Below, one piece after another: positions 46,842 to 58,104 of a stretch of 64,000 nt of DNA. Made by a program: the position numbers and the translations under genes. Below the pieces are notes generated by a model, which was not told the DNA's origin, made no database searches, and was given only the letters and a program-made list of their open reading frames with translations. Position 1 is the stretch's first letter. The number at the start of each line of letters is the position of its first letter. Origin of the DNA: Mangrovibrevibacter kandeliae (GTDB lineage Bacteria > Pseudomonadota > Alphaproteobacteria > Rhizobiales > Rhizobiaceae); the NCBI RefSeq assembly GCF_024519155.1, contig NZ_JANIFJ010000005.1:186001-250000 (forward strand), given 5' to 3'.

Positions 46842-48335
46842 TCAGCGCATCACCGGCATCGAGAACTCGGCCCCGGACTTGATGCCGGACGGCCAGCGGG
46901 CGGTGATCGTCTTCGTCCGGGTCCAGAACTTGATCGAATCCGGGCCGTGCTGGTTCAGATCGCCGAAGGACGAGCGCTTCCAGCCGCCGAAGGAGTGGTA
47001 GGCGAGCGGCGTCGGGATCGGCACGTTGACGCCGACCATCCCGATGTTGATGCGGCTCGCGAAGTCGCGGGCCGCATCGCCGTCGCGGGTGAAGATCGCA
47101 ACGCCGTTGCCGTACTCGTGGCGCATCGGCAGGGACAGCGCCTCCTCGTAGTCACGGGCGCGCACAACCGACAGCACCGGTCCGAAGATCTCCTGGCGGT
47201 AGATCTCCATCTCGGGCGTCACCCGGTCGAAGAGGCAGGCGCCGACATAGAAGCCGTCCTCGTAGCCCTGCATCCGGAAGGCGCGACCGTCGACCGCAAG
47301 GTCCGCGCCCTCCTCGATGCCCCGGTCGATCAAGCCGAGGATCTTCTCCTGCGCCGCCTTCGTCACCACCGGGCCGTAGTCGGCGCCGGCATCGGTGTAG
47401 GGGCCGATCTTCAGGCTCTCGACCTTCGGGATCAGCTTGTCCATCAGCGCGTTTGCGGTCGCCTCGCCGACCGGCACGGCGACCGAGACCGCCATGCAGC
47501 GCTCGCCGGCCGAGCCGTAGCCGGCGCCGATCAGGGCATCCGCCGCCTGGTCGAGGTCGGCGTCGGGCATCACGATCATGTGGTTCTTGGCGCCGCCGAA
47601 GCACTGGGCGCGCTTGCCGTGCCGCGCGGCCTCGGCATAGACGTGCGCGGCGATCGGCGTCGAGCCGACGAAGGACACCGCGCCGATCTCCGGGTGCGCC
47701 AGGATCGCGTCCACCATCTCCTTGTCGCCGTTCACGACCTGCAGGATGCCCTTGGGCAGGCCGGCCTCGATCATGAGTTCGGCGAGGCGCATCGGCACCG
47801 ACGGGTCACGCTCCGACGGCTTGAGGATGAAGGCGTTGCCGCAGGCGATCGCCGGCGCGAACATCCACATCGGTATCATTGCCGGAAAGTTGAACGGGGT
47901 GATGCCGGCACCGATGCCGACCGGTTGGCGGATCGAGTACATGTCGATGCCCGGGCCGGCGCCCTCGTTGAACTCGCCCTTCATCAGATGGGGAATGCCG
48001 CAGACGAACTCGCAGACCTCGAGCCCGCGGATGATGTCGCCCTTGGAGTCCTCGACCGTCTTGCCGTGCTCGCACGAGAGAAGCTCGGCGAGCGCCTGCA
48101 TGTTCTCGTTGAGCAGCGCCACGAACGTCATGAAGACGCGGGCGCGGCGCTGCGGGTTGGTCGCAGCCCAGGCCGGCTGTGCGGCCCTGGCCGCCTCGAC
48201 GGCCCGCTCGAGGTCCGAAGCGCCGCCGAGTGCCAGACGCGCCGCGATTTGCCCCGTTGCCGGATTGAAGACATCCGCCGTCCGGCCGCTCCCGCCGACC
48301 CGGGCCCCGTCGATGAAGTGACCGATCTCGTTCAT
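46842..48335 (-). CDS. mmsA: CoA-acylating methylmalonate-semialdehyde dehydrogenase
   Basis: A 497-residue aldehyde dehydrogenase of the MmsA/IolA branch, converting methylmalonate (or malonate) semialdehyde to propionyl-CoA (or acetyl-CoA) in valine or myo-inositol breakdown. The catalytic Cys280 is in GSAGERCMAVS; GITPFNFPAMIPMWMFA and QCFGGAKNHMIVMPDAD are branch-specific. The ATG at 48335 with GGGAGGGCG upstream is chosen over a frame start 14 codons earlier. No other mms or iol gene is adjacent. Confidence 0.94.
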   Translation of the reverse strand: MNEIGHFIDGARVGGSGRTADVFNPATGQIAARLALGGASDLERAVEAARAAQPAWAATNPQRRARVFMTFVALLNENMQALAELLSCEHGKTVEDSKGDIIRGLEVCEFVCGIPHLMKGEFNEGAGPGIDMYSIRQPVGIGAGITPFNFPAMIPMWMFAPAIACGNAFILKPSERDPSVPMRLAELMIEAGLPKGILQVVNGDKEMVDAILAHPEIGAVSFVGSTPIAAHVYAEAARHGKRAQCFGGAKNHMIVMPDADLDQAADALIGAGYGSAGERCMAVSVAVPVGEATANALMDKLIPKVESLKIGPYTDAGADYGPVVTKAAQEKILGLIDRGIEEGADLAVDGRAFRMQGYEDGFYVGACLFDRVTPEMEIYRQEIFGPVLSVVRARDYEEALSLPMRHEYGNGVAIFTRDGDAARDFASRINIGMVGVNVPIPTPLAYHSFGGWKRSSFGDLNQHGPDSIKFWTRTKTITARWPSGIKSGAEFSMPVMR

Positions 48336-48628
48336 GCCGCTCGCCCTCCCTGGCGCTGTTCGAGCGCTAGTCTTCACAGCCCATGGGCGAAGGCAAGCGC
48401 TGGCGCGGGGAGCTCGAGAAGATCGCGGAGGCGGCGGGACAGCGCGTGAAGCGGCAGGCCGATCGTCGGGTTCCCGTTAACTGCGAACCCTGTGCCCATC
48501 TGTGCATATGTGACAAAGCGCTTGTATTTGCATCGATTATAGACAAGAGCACCGCCGTGGTGAAATGTAAGGCGACCCCGTCGAAAGAACGGATGGCCTC
48601 CGGATCCACCAATGACACGAGGTGTTCA

Positions 48629-50215
48629 ATGACGATTTCTCTTCGCACTCTGACGGGAGCGCTCGCGCTCTCGACCATTCTCGCGGTGAGCGGCGCTCAG
48701 GCCCGCGACCTCATCATGTACAATGGCGGCGACGTGACCTCGCTCGACCCGCAGAAGATGTCCGGTGACTGGGAGGACCGCGTCGCCGGCGACATCTACG
48801 AAGGCCTGATGACGGAAGACGCCAAGGCCAAGCCGATCCCGGGCGAGGCCGAGAGCTACGAGCTGTCCGACGACGGCCTGACCTACACCTTCCATCTGCG
48901 CGACGACGCCAAGTGGTCTGACGGCGAGCCGGTGACGGCCGAAGACTTCGTCTTCGCCTTCAAGCGTCTCATGGACCCGAAGACGGCCGCGCAGTACGCC
49001 TACCTGCAGTATCCGATCAAGAATGCCGAGGCGATCAACACCGGCAAGATCGAGGATCTCGACCAGCTCGGCGTCAAGGCGATCGACGACAAGACGCTGG
49101 AGATCACGCTCGAGCGGCCGACGCCCTTCTTCCTCGGCGCTCTCACCCACTACACCGCCTATCCGCTGCCCAAGCACCTGATCGACAAGGTCGGCGACCA
49201 GTGGGTGCAGATCGGCAACATCGTCACCAACGGCCCGTACAAGCCGGTGGAGTGGGTGCCGGGCAGCCACGTCCTCACCGCCAAGAACGACCAGTGGCAC
49301 GATGCCGCATCGCTGAAGATCGACGGCGTGCGCTTCCTCTCGCTCGAAGACGTCAATGCCGGCTTCAAGCGCTACCGCGCCGGCGAGATCGACTACATGA
49401 CGGACTATCCGAAGGACCAGTTCGACTACATCCAGAAGAACATGCCGGGCGAAGGCCATTTCGTGCCCTATGCCGGCCTCTACTACTACGTCATGAACAA
49501 CAAGAAGCCGCCCTTCGACGACATGCGCGTGCGCAAGGCGTTGTCGATGGCGGTCAACCGCGAGGTGATCGGCCCGCAGATCCTCGGCTCGGGCGAGCCG
49601 GCCGCCTATGGCTGGGTGCCGCCCGGCATGGCCAACTATCCGGACGAGGGCGCCAAGGTCGACTGGGCCGACGAGGACTACAAGACCCGTCTCGAAGAGG
49701 CCAAGAAGCTTCTCTCGGAAGCCGGCTATGGCCCGGATAAGCCGCTCAACATCACCCTGCGCTACAACACCAACGACAACCACAAGCGCATCGCGGTCGC
49801 GATTGCCGCGATGTGGAAGCCGCTCGGCGTGAACGTCGAGCTGTCGAACGCCGAGGTGAAGGTGCACTACGCGGATCTGCGCGAGGGTGACTTCCAGGTC
49901 GCGCGCGCCGGCTGGCTCGCGGACTACAACGACCCGACCAACTTCCTCGACCTCCTCAAGACGGGTGTCGAGATGAATTACGGCCAGTGGTCGAACACGG
50001 ACTACGACAAGATCCTCGAGGAGGCAGCCGTCACGCGCGACATGGAAAAGCGCGGCGACCTGCTGAAGCAGGCCGAGAAGCTGGCGCTCGACGCCAATGC
50101 CGCGATGCCGATCTACTACTATCTTTCGGAGAACATCGTATCGCCGAAGGTGAAGGGCTTCGAGGACAACGTCTTCGACAAGCACCGCACCCGCTGGATG
50201 TCGATCGAGGAGTAA
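48629..50215 (+). CDS. oppA: Oligopeptide ABC transporter, periplasmic binding protein (OppA type)
   Basis: A 528-residue SBP_bac_5 protein with Sec signal (TLTGALALSTILAVSGAQA, cleavage before RDL). SLDPQKMSGDWEDRVAGDIYEGL and WSDGEPVTAEDFVFAFKRLMDPK are OppA signatures. It captures peptides in the periplasm for the permease encoded downstream. The frame is open 82 codons upstream, but the signal peptide and GAGGTG fix the ATG at 48629. The 293-nt gap upstream contains an unusually AT-rich stretch (about 48520-48560), probably the operon promoter. Confidence 0.94.
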   Translation: MTISLRTLTGALALSTILAVSGAQARDLIMYNGGDVTSLDPQKMSGDWEDRVAGDIYEGLMTEDAKAKPIPGEAESYELSDDGLTYTFHLRDDAKWSDGEPVTAEDFVFAFKRLMDPKTAAQYAYLQYPIKNAEAINTGKIEDLDQLGVKAIDDKTLEITLERPTPFFLGALTHYTAYPLPKHLIDKVGDQWVQIGNIVTNGPYKPVEWVPGSHVLTAKNDQWHDAASLKIDGVRFLSLEDVNAGFKRYRAGEIDYMTDYPKDQFDYIQKNMPGEGHFVPYAGLYYYVMNNKKPPFDDMRVRKALSMAVNREVIGPQILGSGEPAAYGWVPPGMANYPDEGAKVDWADEDYKTRLEEAKKLLSEAGYGPDKPLNITLRYNTNDNHKRIAVAIAAMWKPLGVNVELSNAEVKVHYADLREGDFQVARAGWLADYNDPTNFLDLLKTGVEMNYGQWSNTDYDKILEEAAVTRDMEKRGDLLKQAEKLALDANAAMPIYYYLSENIVSPKVKGFEDNVFDKHRTRWMSIEE

Positions 50216-50384
50216 GGATCAGGGGCGGTCGTCAGGCCGCCCTCGATCCGTTCGAGGGCGGCGTTCCGGCCGCCCTCCCTGATGCATCTTCCCTCGCCCA
50301 AAGCTCGAAGCACCCGCTTCCAACAACAGTGCAAGCCCGCGCGTCCGTCGATGCGTGAAGCCTTGCCACATCCCCCGAGGCCCG

Positions 50385-51308
50385 ATGTTCGGTTTCGCCC
50401 TCCGACGACTGCTCTCGACGATCCCGGTCCTGCTGATCGCGATCACCGCGTGCTTCTTCATCCTCCGCCTCGCGCCCGGCGGCCCGTTCGACGCCGAGCG
50501 TGCGCTGCCGCCTGAGGTTCTCGCCAACCTGCGAGCCTACTACCATCTCGACGATCCGCTGATCGTCCAGTACCTGCGCTATCTCGGCCGGCTGGCCCAG
50601 TTCGACCTCGGCCCGTCCTTCGTCACCAAGGACTTCTCGGTCGCCCGTCAGATCGGCATCGGCCTGCCCTACACGCTGGTCCTCGGCGGCACGGCGTTTC
50701 TCGTCGCGATCGTCGGCGGGCTCGTCGCCGGCATCGTCGGCGCGATCTACCAGAACCGCTCGGTCGACTATTTCGTCGCCGCCGTCGCGATGACCGGCCT
50801 CGTCGTACCGAACTTCCTGGTCGCGCCGATCCTGCAGCTGGTCTTCGGCGTCAAGCTCGCCTGGCTGCCGGTCGGCGGCTGGGGCGACGGCTCACCCTAC
50901 TTCCTGACGCTGCCGGTGATCGTGCTCTCGCTGCCGCACATCGCCCGCATCTCGCGCCTGATGCGCGGCTCGATGGTCGAGACGCTGAACGCCAACTTCA
51001 TCAAGACCGCCAAGGCCAAGGGCATCGGCCGCTGGCGCACGGTGCTGCGCCACGCGCTGCGCCCGGCGCTGACGCCGGTCGTCTCCTATCTCGGCCCGGC
51101 GGCGAGCTATCTCCTCACCGGTTCGATCGTCGTCGAGCAGATCTTCGGGATTCCCGGCATCGGACGCTACTTCGTCGGCGCCGCGCTCAACCGCGACTAC
51201 GGCATGGTGCTCGGGACGGTGATCTTCTACATGGTGCTGATCGTGGTGCTGAACCTCCTCGTCGACCTCACCTATGCCTGGCTCGATCCGAAGGTGCGCG
51301 CCCGATGA
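50385..51308 (+). CDS. oppB: Oligopeptide ABC transporter permease OppB type
   Basis: A 307-residue inner-membrane permease with six helices. The first helix begins FALRRLLSTIPVLLIAIT; the cytoplasmic coupling loop is NFIKTAKAKGIGRWRTVLRH, matching the EAA motif. FGIPGIGRYFV is a conserved OppB element. The ATG at 50385 gives the family length, with GAGG upstream; a start 10 codons earlier is less likely. It overlaps oppC by four bases (ATGA). Confidence 0.94.
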   Translation: MFGFALRRLLSTIPVLLIAITACFFILRLAPGGPFDAERALPPEVLANLRAYYHLDDPLIVQYLRYLGRLAQFDLGPSFVTKDFSVARQIGIGLPYTLVLGGTAFLVAIVGGLVAGIVGAIYQNRSVDYFVAAVAMTGLVVPNFLVAPILQLVFGVKLAWLPVGGWGDGSPYFLTLPVIVLSLPHIARISRLMRGSMVETLNANFIKTAKAKGIGRWRTVLRHALRPALTPVVSYLGPAASYLLTGSIVVEQIFGIPGIGRYFVGAALNRDYGMVLGTVIFYMVLIVVLNLLVDLTYAWLDPKVRAR

Positions 51309-52228
51309 CGCTCTACGTCGACAAGCGCCAGGCGCTCGAGGAAACGTTCCTGTCCGCCGACGCCGAGCTGCCGCACGGCAAGCCGCGCTCGCTGACCCGC
51401 GACGCGATGCGCCGGCTGCGCGGCAACAAGGCGGCCGTCGTCTCGCTCTTCGTGCTCGGCTTCATCCTGCTCGCCGCGCTGGTCGGGCCCTGGCTCGTCC
51501 CCTTCGACTACGAGACGCCGGACTGGTCGGCCTTCCGCGCCCCGCCCTCGATCGAGAGCGGCCACTATTTCGGCACCGACCAGAACGGGCGCGACCTTCT
51601 CGCCCGCGTCCTCTACGGCACCCGCGTCTCGCTCGCCGTCGCGACCATCGCGACCTTCGTCTCGGTGGTGGTCGGGGTCCTCTACGGCGCGGTCTCGGGC
51701 TTCGTCGGCGGCCGGGTCGACCAGGCGATGATGCGCTTCGTCGACGTGATGTACGCGCTTCCCTACATCCTGTTCGTCATCCTGCTGATGGTGATGTTCG
51801 GGCGCGACGTCTTCCTCCTCTTCGCGGCGATCGGCCTCCTCGAATGGCTGACCATGGCGCGCATCGTGCGCGGCCAGACCCTGTCCCTGAAGGAGCGCGA
51901 GTTCGTCGAGGCCGCGCGGGCGGCGGGCGTATCGACCTTCCCGATCATCCTGCGGCACATCGTGCCGAACCTCGTCGGGCCCGTGGTGATCTACGCGACG
52001 CTGACGATCCCGGAGATCGTCATCACCGAGAGCTTCCTGTCCTATCTCGGCTTCGGCGTGCAGGAGCCCCTCACCTCGCTCGGCACCCTGATCTCGGAGG
52101 GCACCGACGTGCTCGAGGTGCTGCCCTGGCTGCTGCTCTTTCCCGGCGCGGTCCTCGTCTCGCTGCTCCTCGCCTTCGCCTTCGTCGGCGACGGCCTGCG
52201 CGATGCCTTCGACCCGAAGGACCGGTGA
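51305..52228 (+). CDS. oppC: Oligopeptide ABC transporter permease OppC type
   Basis: A 307-residue permease with an N-terminal cytoplasmic extension, then six helices. GTDQNGRDLLARVLYGTRVSL is the OppC signature and REFVEAARAAGVSTFPIILRH the EAA coupling loop. It forms the heterodimeric channel with OppB. The stop is followed at once by an overlapping ATG (TGATG, 52226-52230), which may be a relic of a former junction with oppD. The next operon gene now lies 644 nt downstream because of an inserted repeat and nuclease gene. Confidence 0.94.
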   Translation: MTLYVDKRQALEETFLSADAELPHGKPRSLTRDAMRRLRGNKAAVVSLFVLGFILLAALVGPWLVPFDYETPDWSAFRAPPSIESGHYFGTDQNGRDLLARVLYGTRVSLAVATIATFVSVVVGVLYGAVSGFVGGRVDQAMMRFVDVMYALPYILFVILLMVMFGRDVFLLFAAIGLLEWLTMARIVRGQTLSLKEREFVEAARAAGVSTFPIILRHIVPNLVGPVVIYATLTIPEIVITESFLSYLGFGVQEPLTSLGTLISEGTDVLEVLPWLLLFPGAVLVSLLLAFAFVGDGLRDAFDPKDR

Positions 52229-52282
52229 TGCTGGGAACCGGCGCGGCGCGTAGCGCATCAGGACGGGGTTTGCCCCCTGCAC

Positions 52283-52466
52283 TCGTCATCCCGGCCTTGA
52301 GCCGGGATCCATGCCTCGGCGAGTCCGGCGGCATTCCGATGATAGCTCGCGGCGAGGCCACAGCGCGAGATGACGCGCGCTTCGATGCAAGCGAGGCGGT
52401 GGCCCGCCACGGGTACGGCGGGGGCGAGGATTTGGCATGGATCCCGGCTCAAGGCCGGGATGACGA
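52283..52466. repeat. REPIN-like element: perfect 33-nt inverted repeat with palindromic arms
   Basis: The left arm (52283-52315) is the exact reverse complement of the right arm (52434-52466), separated by 118 nt. Each arm also contains its own palindrome, TCCCGGC and GCCGGGA around a 5-nt loop (for example 52289-52307). Two REP-like palindromes in inverted order with a spacer is the layout called a REPIN. The word CGTCATCCCGG...GGATCC resembles dispersed palindromic repeats of many alphaproteobacterial genomes (recalled, not searched). No other copy was noticed in this window. The element lies 54 nt after oppC and 78 nt before the nuclease gene. Confidence 0.85.
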
Positions 52467-52544
52467 AGCGGGAGCGTGCTCTCGGGAAACGACTGACGCA
52501 GCAGAAGAAGAACTCTATTCTTTCGTTCGGTCCAAAAGCGCCGG

Positions 52545-52844
52545 GTGGAGCTCTCCTTGGCTGGACACGTCTACATCATGGCCAGTCAGAAGAACGGCAC
52601 GCTCTATGTCGGCGTCACCAGCGACCTTTCGCGTCGCGTCTGGGAGCACAAGGAGGGCCTCACTGGCGGCTTCACGTCCCGCTACGGCTGTCACCGCCTC
52701 GTCTGGTACGAGGAGCACTTCGACATCCGCGACGCCATCAGCCGCGAGAAAAGCATCAAACGCTGGCCCCGCCGATGGAAATTCGACCTCATCGAAAGCA
52801 TCAATCCGGGCTGGAATGAACTCTACAGAGGCATGGGCTGGTAA
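52545..52844 (+). CDS. Single-domain GIY-YIG nuclease inserted in the opp operon
   Basis: A 99-residue GIY-YIG domain protein. VYI (9-11) and YVG (21-23) are the two name motifs; Arg30/Arg31 (DLSRRVWEH) and Glu68 (AISREKSIKRW) match the catalytic Arg and Glu. It has no extra DNA-binding domain, like UvrC-N/YhbQ-type small nucleases. The start is weakly defined (GTG 52545, no clear ribosome site; ATG 52578 would cut the first motif). It has no role in peptide transport and interrupts oppC-oppD. It sits directly behind the REPIN-like element, suggesting they form one unit. Confidence 0.85.
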   Translation: MELSLAGHVYIMASQKNGTLYVGVTSDLSRRVWEHKEGLTGGFTSRYGCHRLVWYEEHFDIRDAISREKSIKRWPRRWKFDLIESINPGWNELYRGMGW

Positions 52845-52871
52845 CTCCCGCGACTGCGCAAGGACTGCAGC

Positions 52872-54963
<2,092 letters not shown>

Positions 54964-54982
54964 GCCGAGCCGACGGCGTCGG

Positions 54983-55510
54983 TCAGGCGTCGAGCGTCGC
55001 CCGCTCTGCGGCGGCCCGCTGCCGTCGGCGGCGGCGCATCCGCACCGCACCGTGCACGCCCGCACCGCCCGCCCAGCCCGCGCAGAAGCCGGCGCCGGTG
55101 AGCACGAGGCCGTCGAGACCGATCGGAAACGCCGGGCGAAAGTCGTCGAACGTGCGCCCGGCAAGCGTCCAGTCGGGATCGCCGAGAGCCACGAAGGGCC
55201 GCAGGAGCGGCGGATTGTCGATCAGCGCCTCATAGCGCCGCTCGGCGTGCGCATAGTCTGCGACGGTGACGGCGGCGTCCTCGCCCTGCCGCGCGACGAA
55301 ACGATCCGGGTTGCGGCGCAGCCGGTCGATGGCGGCGACGCGGGAAAGGCCCGAGGCGCCGGCAGTTGCGTCGAAGCGTGCGACCTCGACCCGCAGCGCG
55401 TCCGTCCAGCCCCCCAGGCGCTGCAGATACTGCTGCGTGAACTCGGCCGTCTGGCTGAACAGCGTGCCGGCCAGGAGAGCCGCCACCACACGCACCAGAA
55501 GCGCTGTCAT
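54983..55510 (-). CDS. DUF2937 membrane protein
   Basis: A 175-residue protein with an N-terminal helix (VRVVAALLAGTLFSQTAEFTQQYLQRLGG) and a C-terminal helix near GLDGLVLTGAGFCAGWAGGAG, then a very basic tail (RMRRRRRQRAAAE). The N-terminal FSQ-x2-EF-x-QQYLQRLGG is diagnostic for DUF2937. Its function is unknown. GGGAGGG lies 9 nt upstream of the ATG at 55510; the frame itself is open to 55717 but lacks a ribosome site there. It is divergent from the acyltransferase gene. Confidence 0.85.
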   Translation of the reverse strand: MTALLVRVVAALLAGTLFSQTAEFTQQYLQRLGGWTDALRVEVARFDATAGASGLSRVAAIDRLRRNPDRFVARQGEDAAVTVADYAHAERRYEALIDNPPLLRPFVALGDPDWTLAGRTFDDFRPAFPIGLDGLVLTGAGFCAGWAGGAGVHGAVRMRRRRRQRAAAERATLDA

Positions 55511-55763
55511 CCGGCAGTCCCTCCCTCGTCCACCGCTCTGCGGCCTATACGCAGCAGCGGCCCGCTTCGATCCCTGCGCTGCGCGATCCGCTGCCATCGC
55601 CGCCTCGAACCGCCATGTCTCCGGCAGAACGGCCATCGAACCCTGCTTCGGAGCGCCCTGGCCGTACACGGACCTTCTTCGCCGGCCGCACCGCGTCACA
55701 TCGGTGTCACAGGACATCCGCTATAGCGCCGCGCACGATTGACCGAGCGCAAGCAGAATCGCC

Positions 55764-56615
55764 ATGCGTTACGCCGAACTCTCCTATGCCCGCCCGAACG
55801 ACCGACTGGCCCGACGCCTGGTCATCCGCTCGATGGAGCAACTCTCCGGCCGCCGCAAGCTTGCCGCACTCTACGCGATCTGGAAGGCCGGCGTCGCGCG
55901 CGGCGACCGGTTCGTCTTCAACGCCATGCTGACACTGATGCGGATCCGGCTGGACATCACCGGTCGCTGGCCGCTGACGGACGACACGCCGGACAGGCTG
56001 GTGATGGTCGCCAACCATCCCTTCGGCATCGGCGATGGCGTCGCCGTCCTGGCGCTCGCCGAGCGGTTGGGCCGACCGTTCCGCATCCTGATCGCCAACG
56101 ACCTGATGAAGATCCCGGAAATGCAGGCCTACGGTCTTCCGGTGTCCTTCGAGGAGACCAAGGACGCGCTGGCGATGAACATGGAGACCCGGCGCGAGGC
56201 GATCCGTCTGCTCGCCGAGGGCACCACGATCATCGTCTTCCCGGCGGGCGGCGTCGCCACGGCCGCCAGGGTCTTCGAGAAGGCCGACGACCTGCCCTGG
56301 AAGCAGTTCACCGCGCGTCTGGTGCAGACCGGCAGGGCTTCGGTGCTGCCGATCCACTTCTCCGGCCAGAACGGCCCGCTGTTCCACCTCGTCTCCAAAT
56401 GGTCGCAGACCCTGCGCTACGGCCTCCTGATCGGCGCCTTCCGCAGGCTCTACGGCCGGGCGATCCGCCTCACCGTCGGCTCCGTGATCCCGTTCGAGGA
56501 ACTGTCGGCGATCGGCGACCGCAAGCTCCTCACCGAGCGGCTGCGCGACGCCGTATTCGCGCTCGCAGCCGTCCAGCCGCGCCGGGCGTCGACGCCGGGA
56601 CTGCTGGCTGCATGA
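55764..56615 (+). CDS. PlsC-like lysophospholipid acyltransferase
   Basis: A 283-residue acyltransferase. NHPFGIGDG (84-92) is the branch's form of the catalytic His-Asp motif, and IIVFPAGGVAT corresponds to the substrate-binding block that follows. The C-terminal part (VLPIHFSGQNGPLFHLVSKW) is typical of COG3176-like proteins, which include ornithine-lipid and hemolysin-type acyltransferases. It would transfer an acyl chain to a lysolipid at the membrane. No OlsB partner is adjacent. The 253-nt upstream gap has no recognised feature. Confidence 0.85.
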   Translation: MRYAELSYARPNDRLARRLVIRSMEQLSGRRKLAALYAIWKAGVARGDRFVFNAMLTLMRIRLDITGRWPLTDDTPDRLVMVANHPFGIGDGVAVLALAERLGRPFRILIANDLMKIPEMQAYGLPVSFEETKDALAMNMETRREAIRLLAEGTTIIVFPAGGVATAARVFEKADDLPWKQFTARLVQTGRASVLPIHFSGQNGPLFHLVSKWSQTLRYGLLIGAFRRLYGRAIRLTVGSVIPFEELSAIGDRKLLTERLRDAVFALAAVQPRRASTPGLLAA

Positions 56616-56744
56616 GATCGAGTCTGTGGCTCGTTGACGTCCACGCTCGACCTCGTGCCGGAGGGCCCTTGAAGCAATAGAGCCCGTGGCGGTCCTGCGG
56701 ATGGTCCGGCGCTGGGTACGCAGTCCATACGATGCAGCCGGCCT

Positions 56745-58094
56745 TCACCCGCCTCGCAGGGCGCTCGCCGGCGACTGGCGATAGGCGAGCGCTGCCGGGA
56801 TCACGGCGATGAGTCCGGTCAGCACGAAGAGCACGACGAGCGACGAGGCGTCGGACGCCAAGAAGGTGACGGGCAGGCTGATGCCGCTGGAGGCGGTGAA
56901 GACCCCGGAGGCGACGCGTGCGCCGGCATAGCCGAGGCCGAAGCCGACGACGACGCCGAGCCCGATGATGGCGAAGGCCTCCACCCAGACGATGCCGAAC
57001 ACCGCCCGGCGCGGGGCTCCGAACGCTCGCAGCGCACCGATTTGCCGGCGCCGCTGCATCACATGCACCATCACCACCAGGAGGATTGCCGCCGCCACAA
57101 GGCCCTGCGCCCCGGCGGCGACCCAGGACAGGATGCGGCGCACGTCGCCGAGCGTGCCGTAAAGCCGCGTCAGGACCTCGCCGGGAAAGACGGCGAGCGT
57201 GCGGTCGCCACGGTAGGCCTGCCGCAGCTTGTAGGCATCGGCAAAGCTCTGCGGCTTGACCAGGATCGCCGGCAGGCCCGGCGCGTGCGGATCGGTCACG
57301 GCGGCTTCGTCGATCGGCGCCCGCAGGTCGGCGGGCGCGTCGTCGTGATCATCGTCGTCCTGCGCGTGAGGAGCCGAGCCCTCGCCGAAACCGCGTTCCG
57401 CAGGCTGGTCGGCTGCCGCGGCATTGAGAGCCGGCGCGCCGGTGTCCGCTCCCGCAGAGGCATCCGCTTCGTTCTCGTGCTCGTCGTCGTCGTGATGATG
57501 GTGGTGTGCCATCCAGACCGCCTGGATCGGCACCAGCACCGCGCGATCCCAAGGCGTGCCGGTCGGCGCCATGCGCCCGACGACCCTGTAGGTGATGCCG
57601 GTGTGGACCTCGCCCTGGCTACCCACGGTGCCGTGCATGGGATGAAAGCTGTCACCGATCTGCCGCGCGTCGAGCGCGCCGACGACCGCCTCGCCGAGGC
57701 TCGCGAAGCCGCGACCCTCGGTGACACCGCCGAGCCCCTTCAGGAGGGCTTCGGTCGTGCCTACGATCGGGTCGCCGTCGACGAAGTCGCCGAAACCAAT
57801 CGGCGCCGCCCAGGCGACGCGCGGGTCCTGCGACAGGTCGGCGAAGACCGCGCCCGGCATCAGCGGCAGCGGCGCGGCCTGCAGGAACACCGAGGACAGG
57901 ACGAGCTGCGTGTCGCTGCCCGGCGCGCCGACCACGAGATCGAAGGCCTCGGCGGCCCGCGCGCTGCCGAGCCGGAGCGCGCGCTCCTGCAGCGTCACCG
58001 CGACGCCCAGCGCCGTCGCCAGCGCCACGATGAGGACGATCACGGCGACCCCGATCCAGTGGCGCTTCAGATCCGCGGCGATGAACTGGAACAT
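56745..58094 (-). CDS. FtsX/MacB-type ABC transporter permease with His/Asp-rich loop
   Basis: A 449-residue permease: one N-terminal helix (IGVAVIVLIVALATALGVAV), a large periplasmic MacB-like domain (to ~325) and three C-terminal helices. The periplasmic domain holds two stretches of His and Asp/Glu (197-209, with five His in a row, and 243-252), plausible metal-binding sites. It is encoded 10 nt after its ATPase and 3' of a Tat-exported CPFC protein. The arrangement resembles Vibrio-type Zrg zinc-uptake clusters, so metal transport is proposed; lipoprotein or peptide export is an alternative. Confidence 0.85.
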   Translation of the reverse strand: MFQFIAADLKRHWIGVAVIVLIVALATALGVAVTLQERALRLGSARAAEAFDLVVGAPGSDTQLVLSSVFLQAAPLPLMPGAVFADLSQDPRVAWAAPIGFGDFVDGDPIVGTTEALLKGLGGVTEGRGFASLGEAVVGALDARQIGDSFHPMHGTVGSQGEVHTGITYRVVGRMAPTGTPWDRAVLVPIQAVWMAHHHHHDDDEHENEADASAGADTGAPALNAAAADQPAERGFGEGSAPHAQDDDDHDDAPADLRAPIDEAAVTDPHAPGLPAILVKPQSFADAYKLRQAYRGDRTLAVFPGEVLTRLYGTLGDVRRILSWVAAGAQGLVAAAILLVVMVHVMQRRRQIGALRAFGAPRRAVFGIVWVEAFAIIGLGVVVGFGLGYAGARVASGVFTASSGISLPVTFLASDASSLVVLFVLTGLIAVIPAALAYRQSPASALRGG

Positions 58095-58104
58095 GGCGGG
58101 CCTT

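Noticed and set aside
52283-52466. Inverted repeat read as an IS terminal repeat pair or a CRISPR
   Set aside because: No transposase lies between the arms (118 nt only), and there are no regularly spaced direct repeats.
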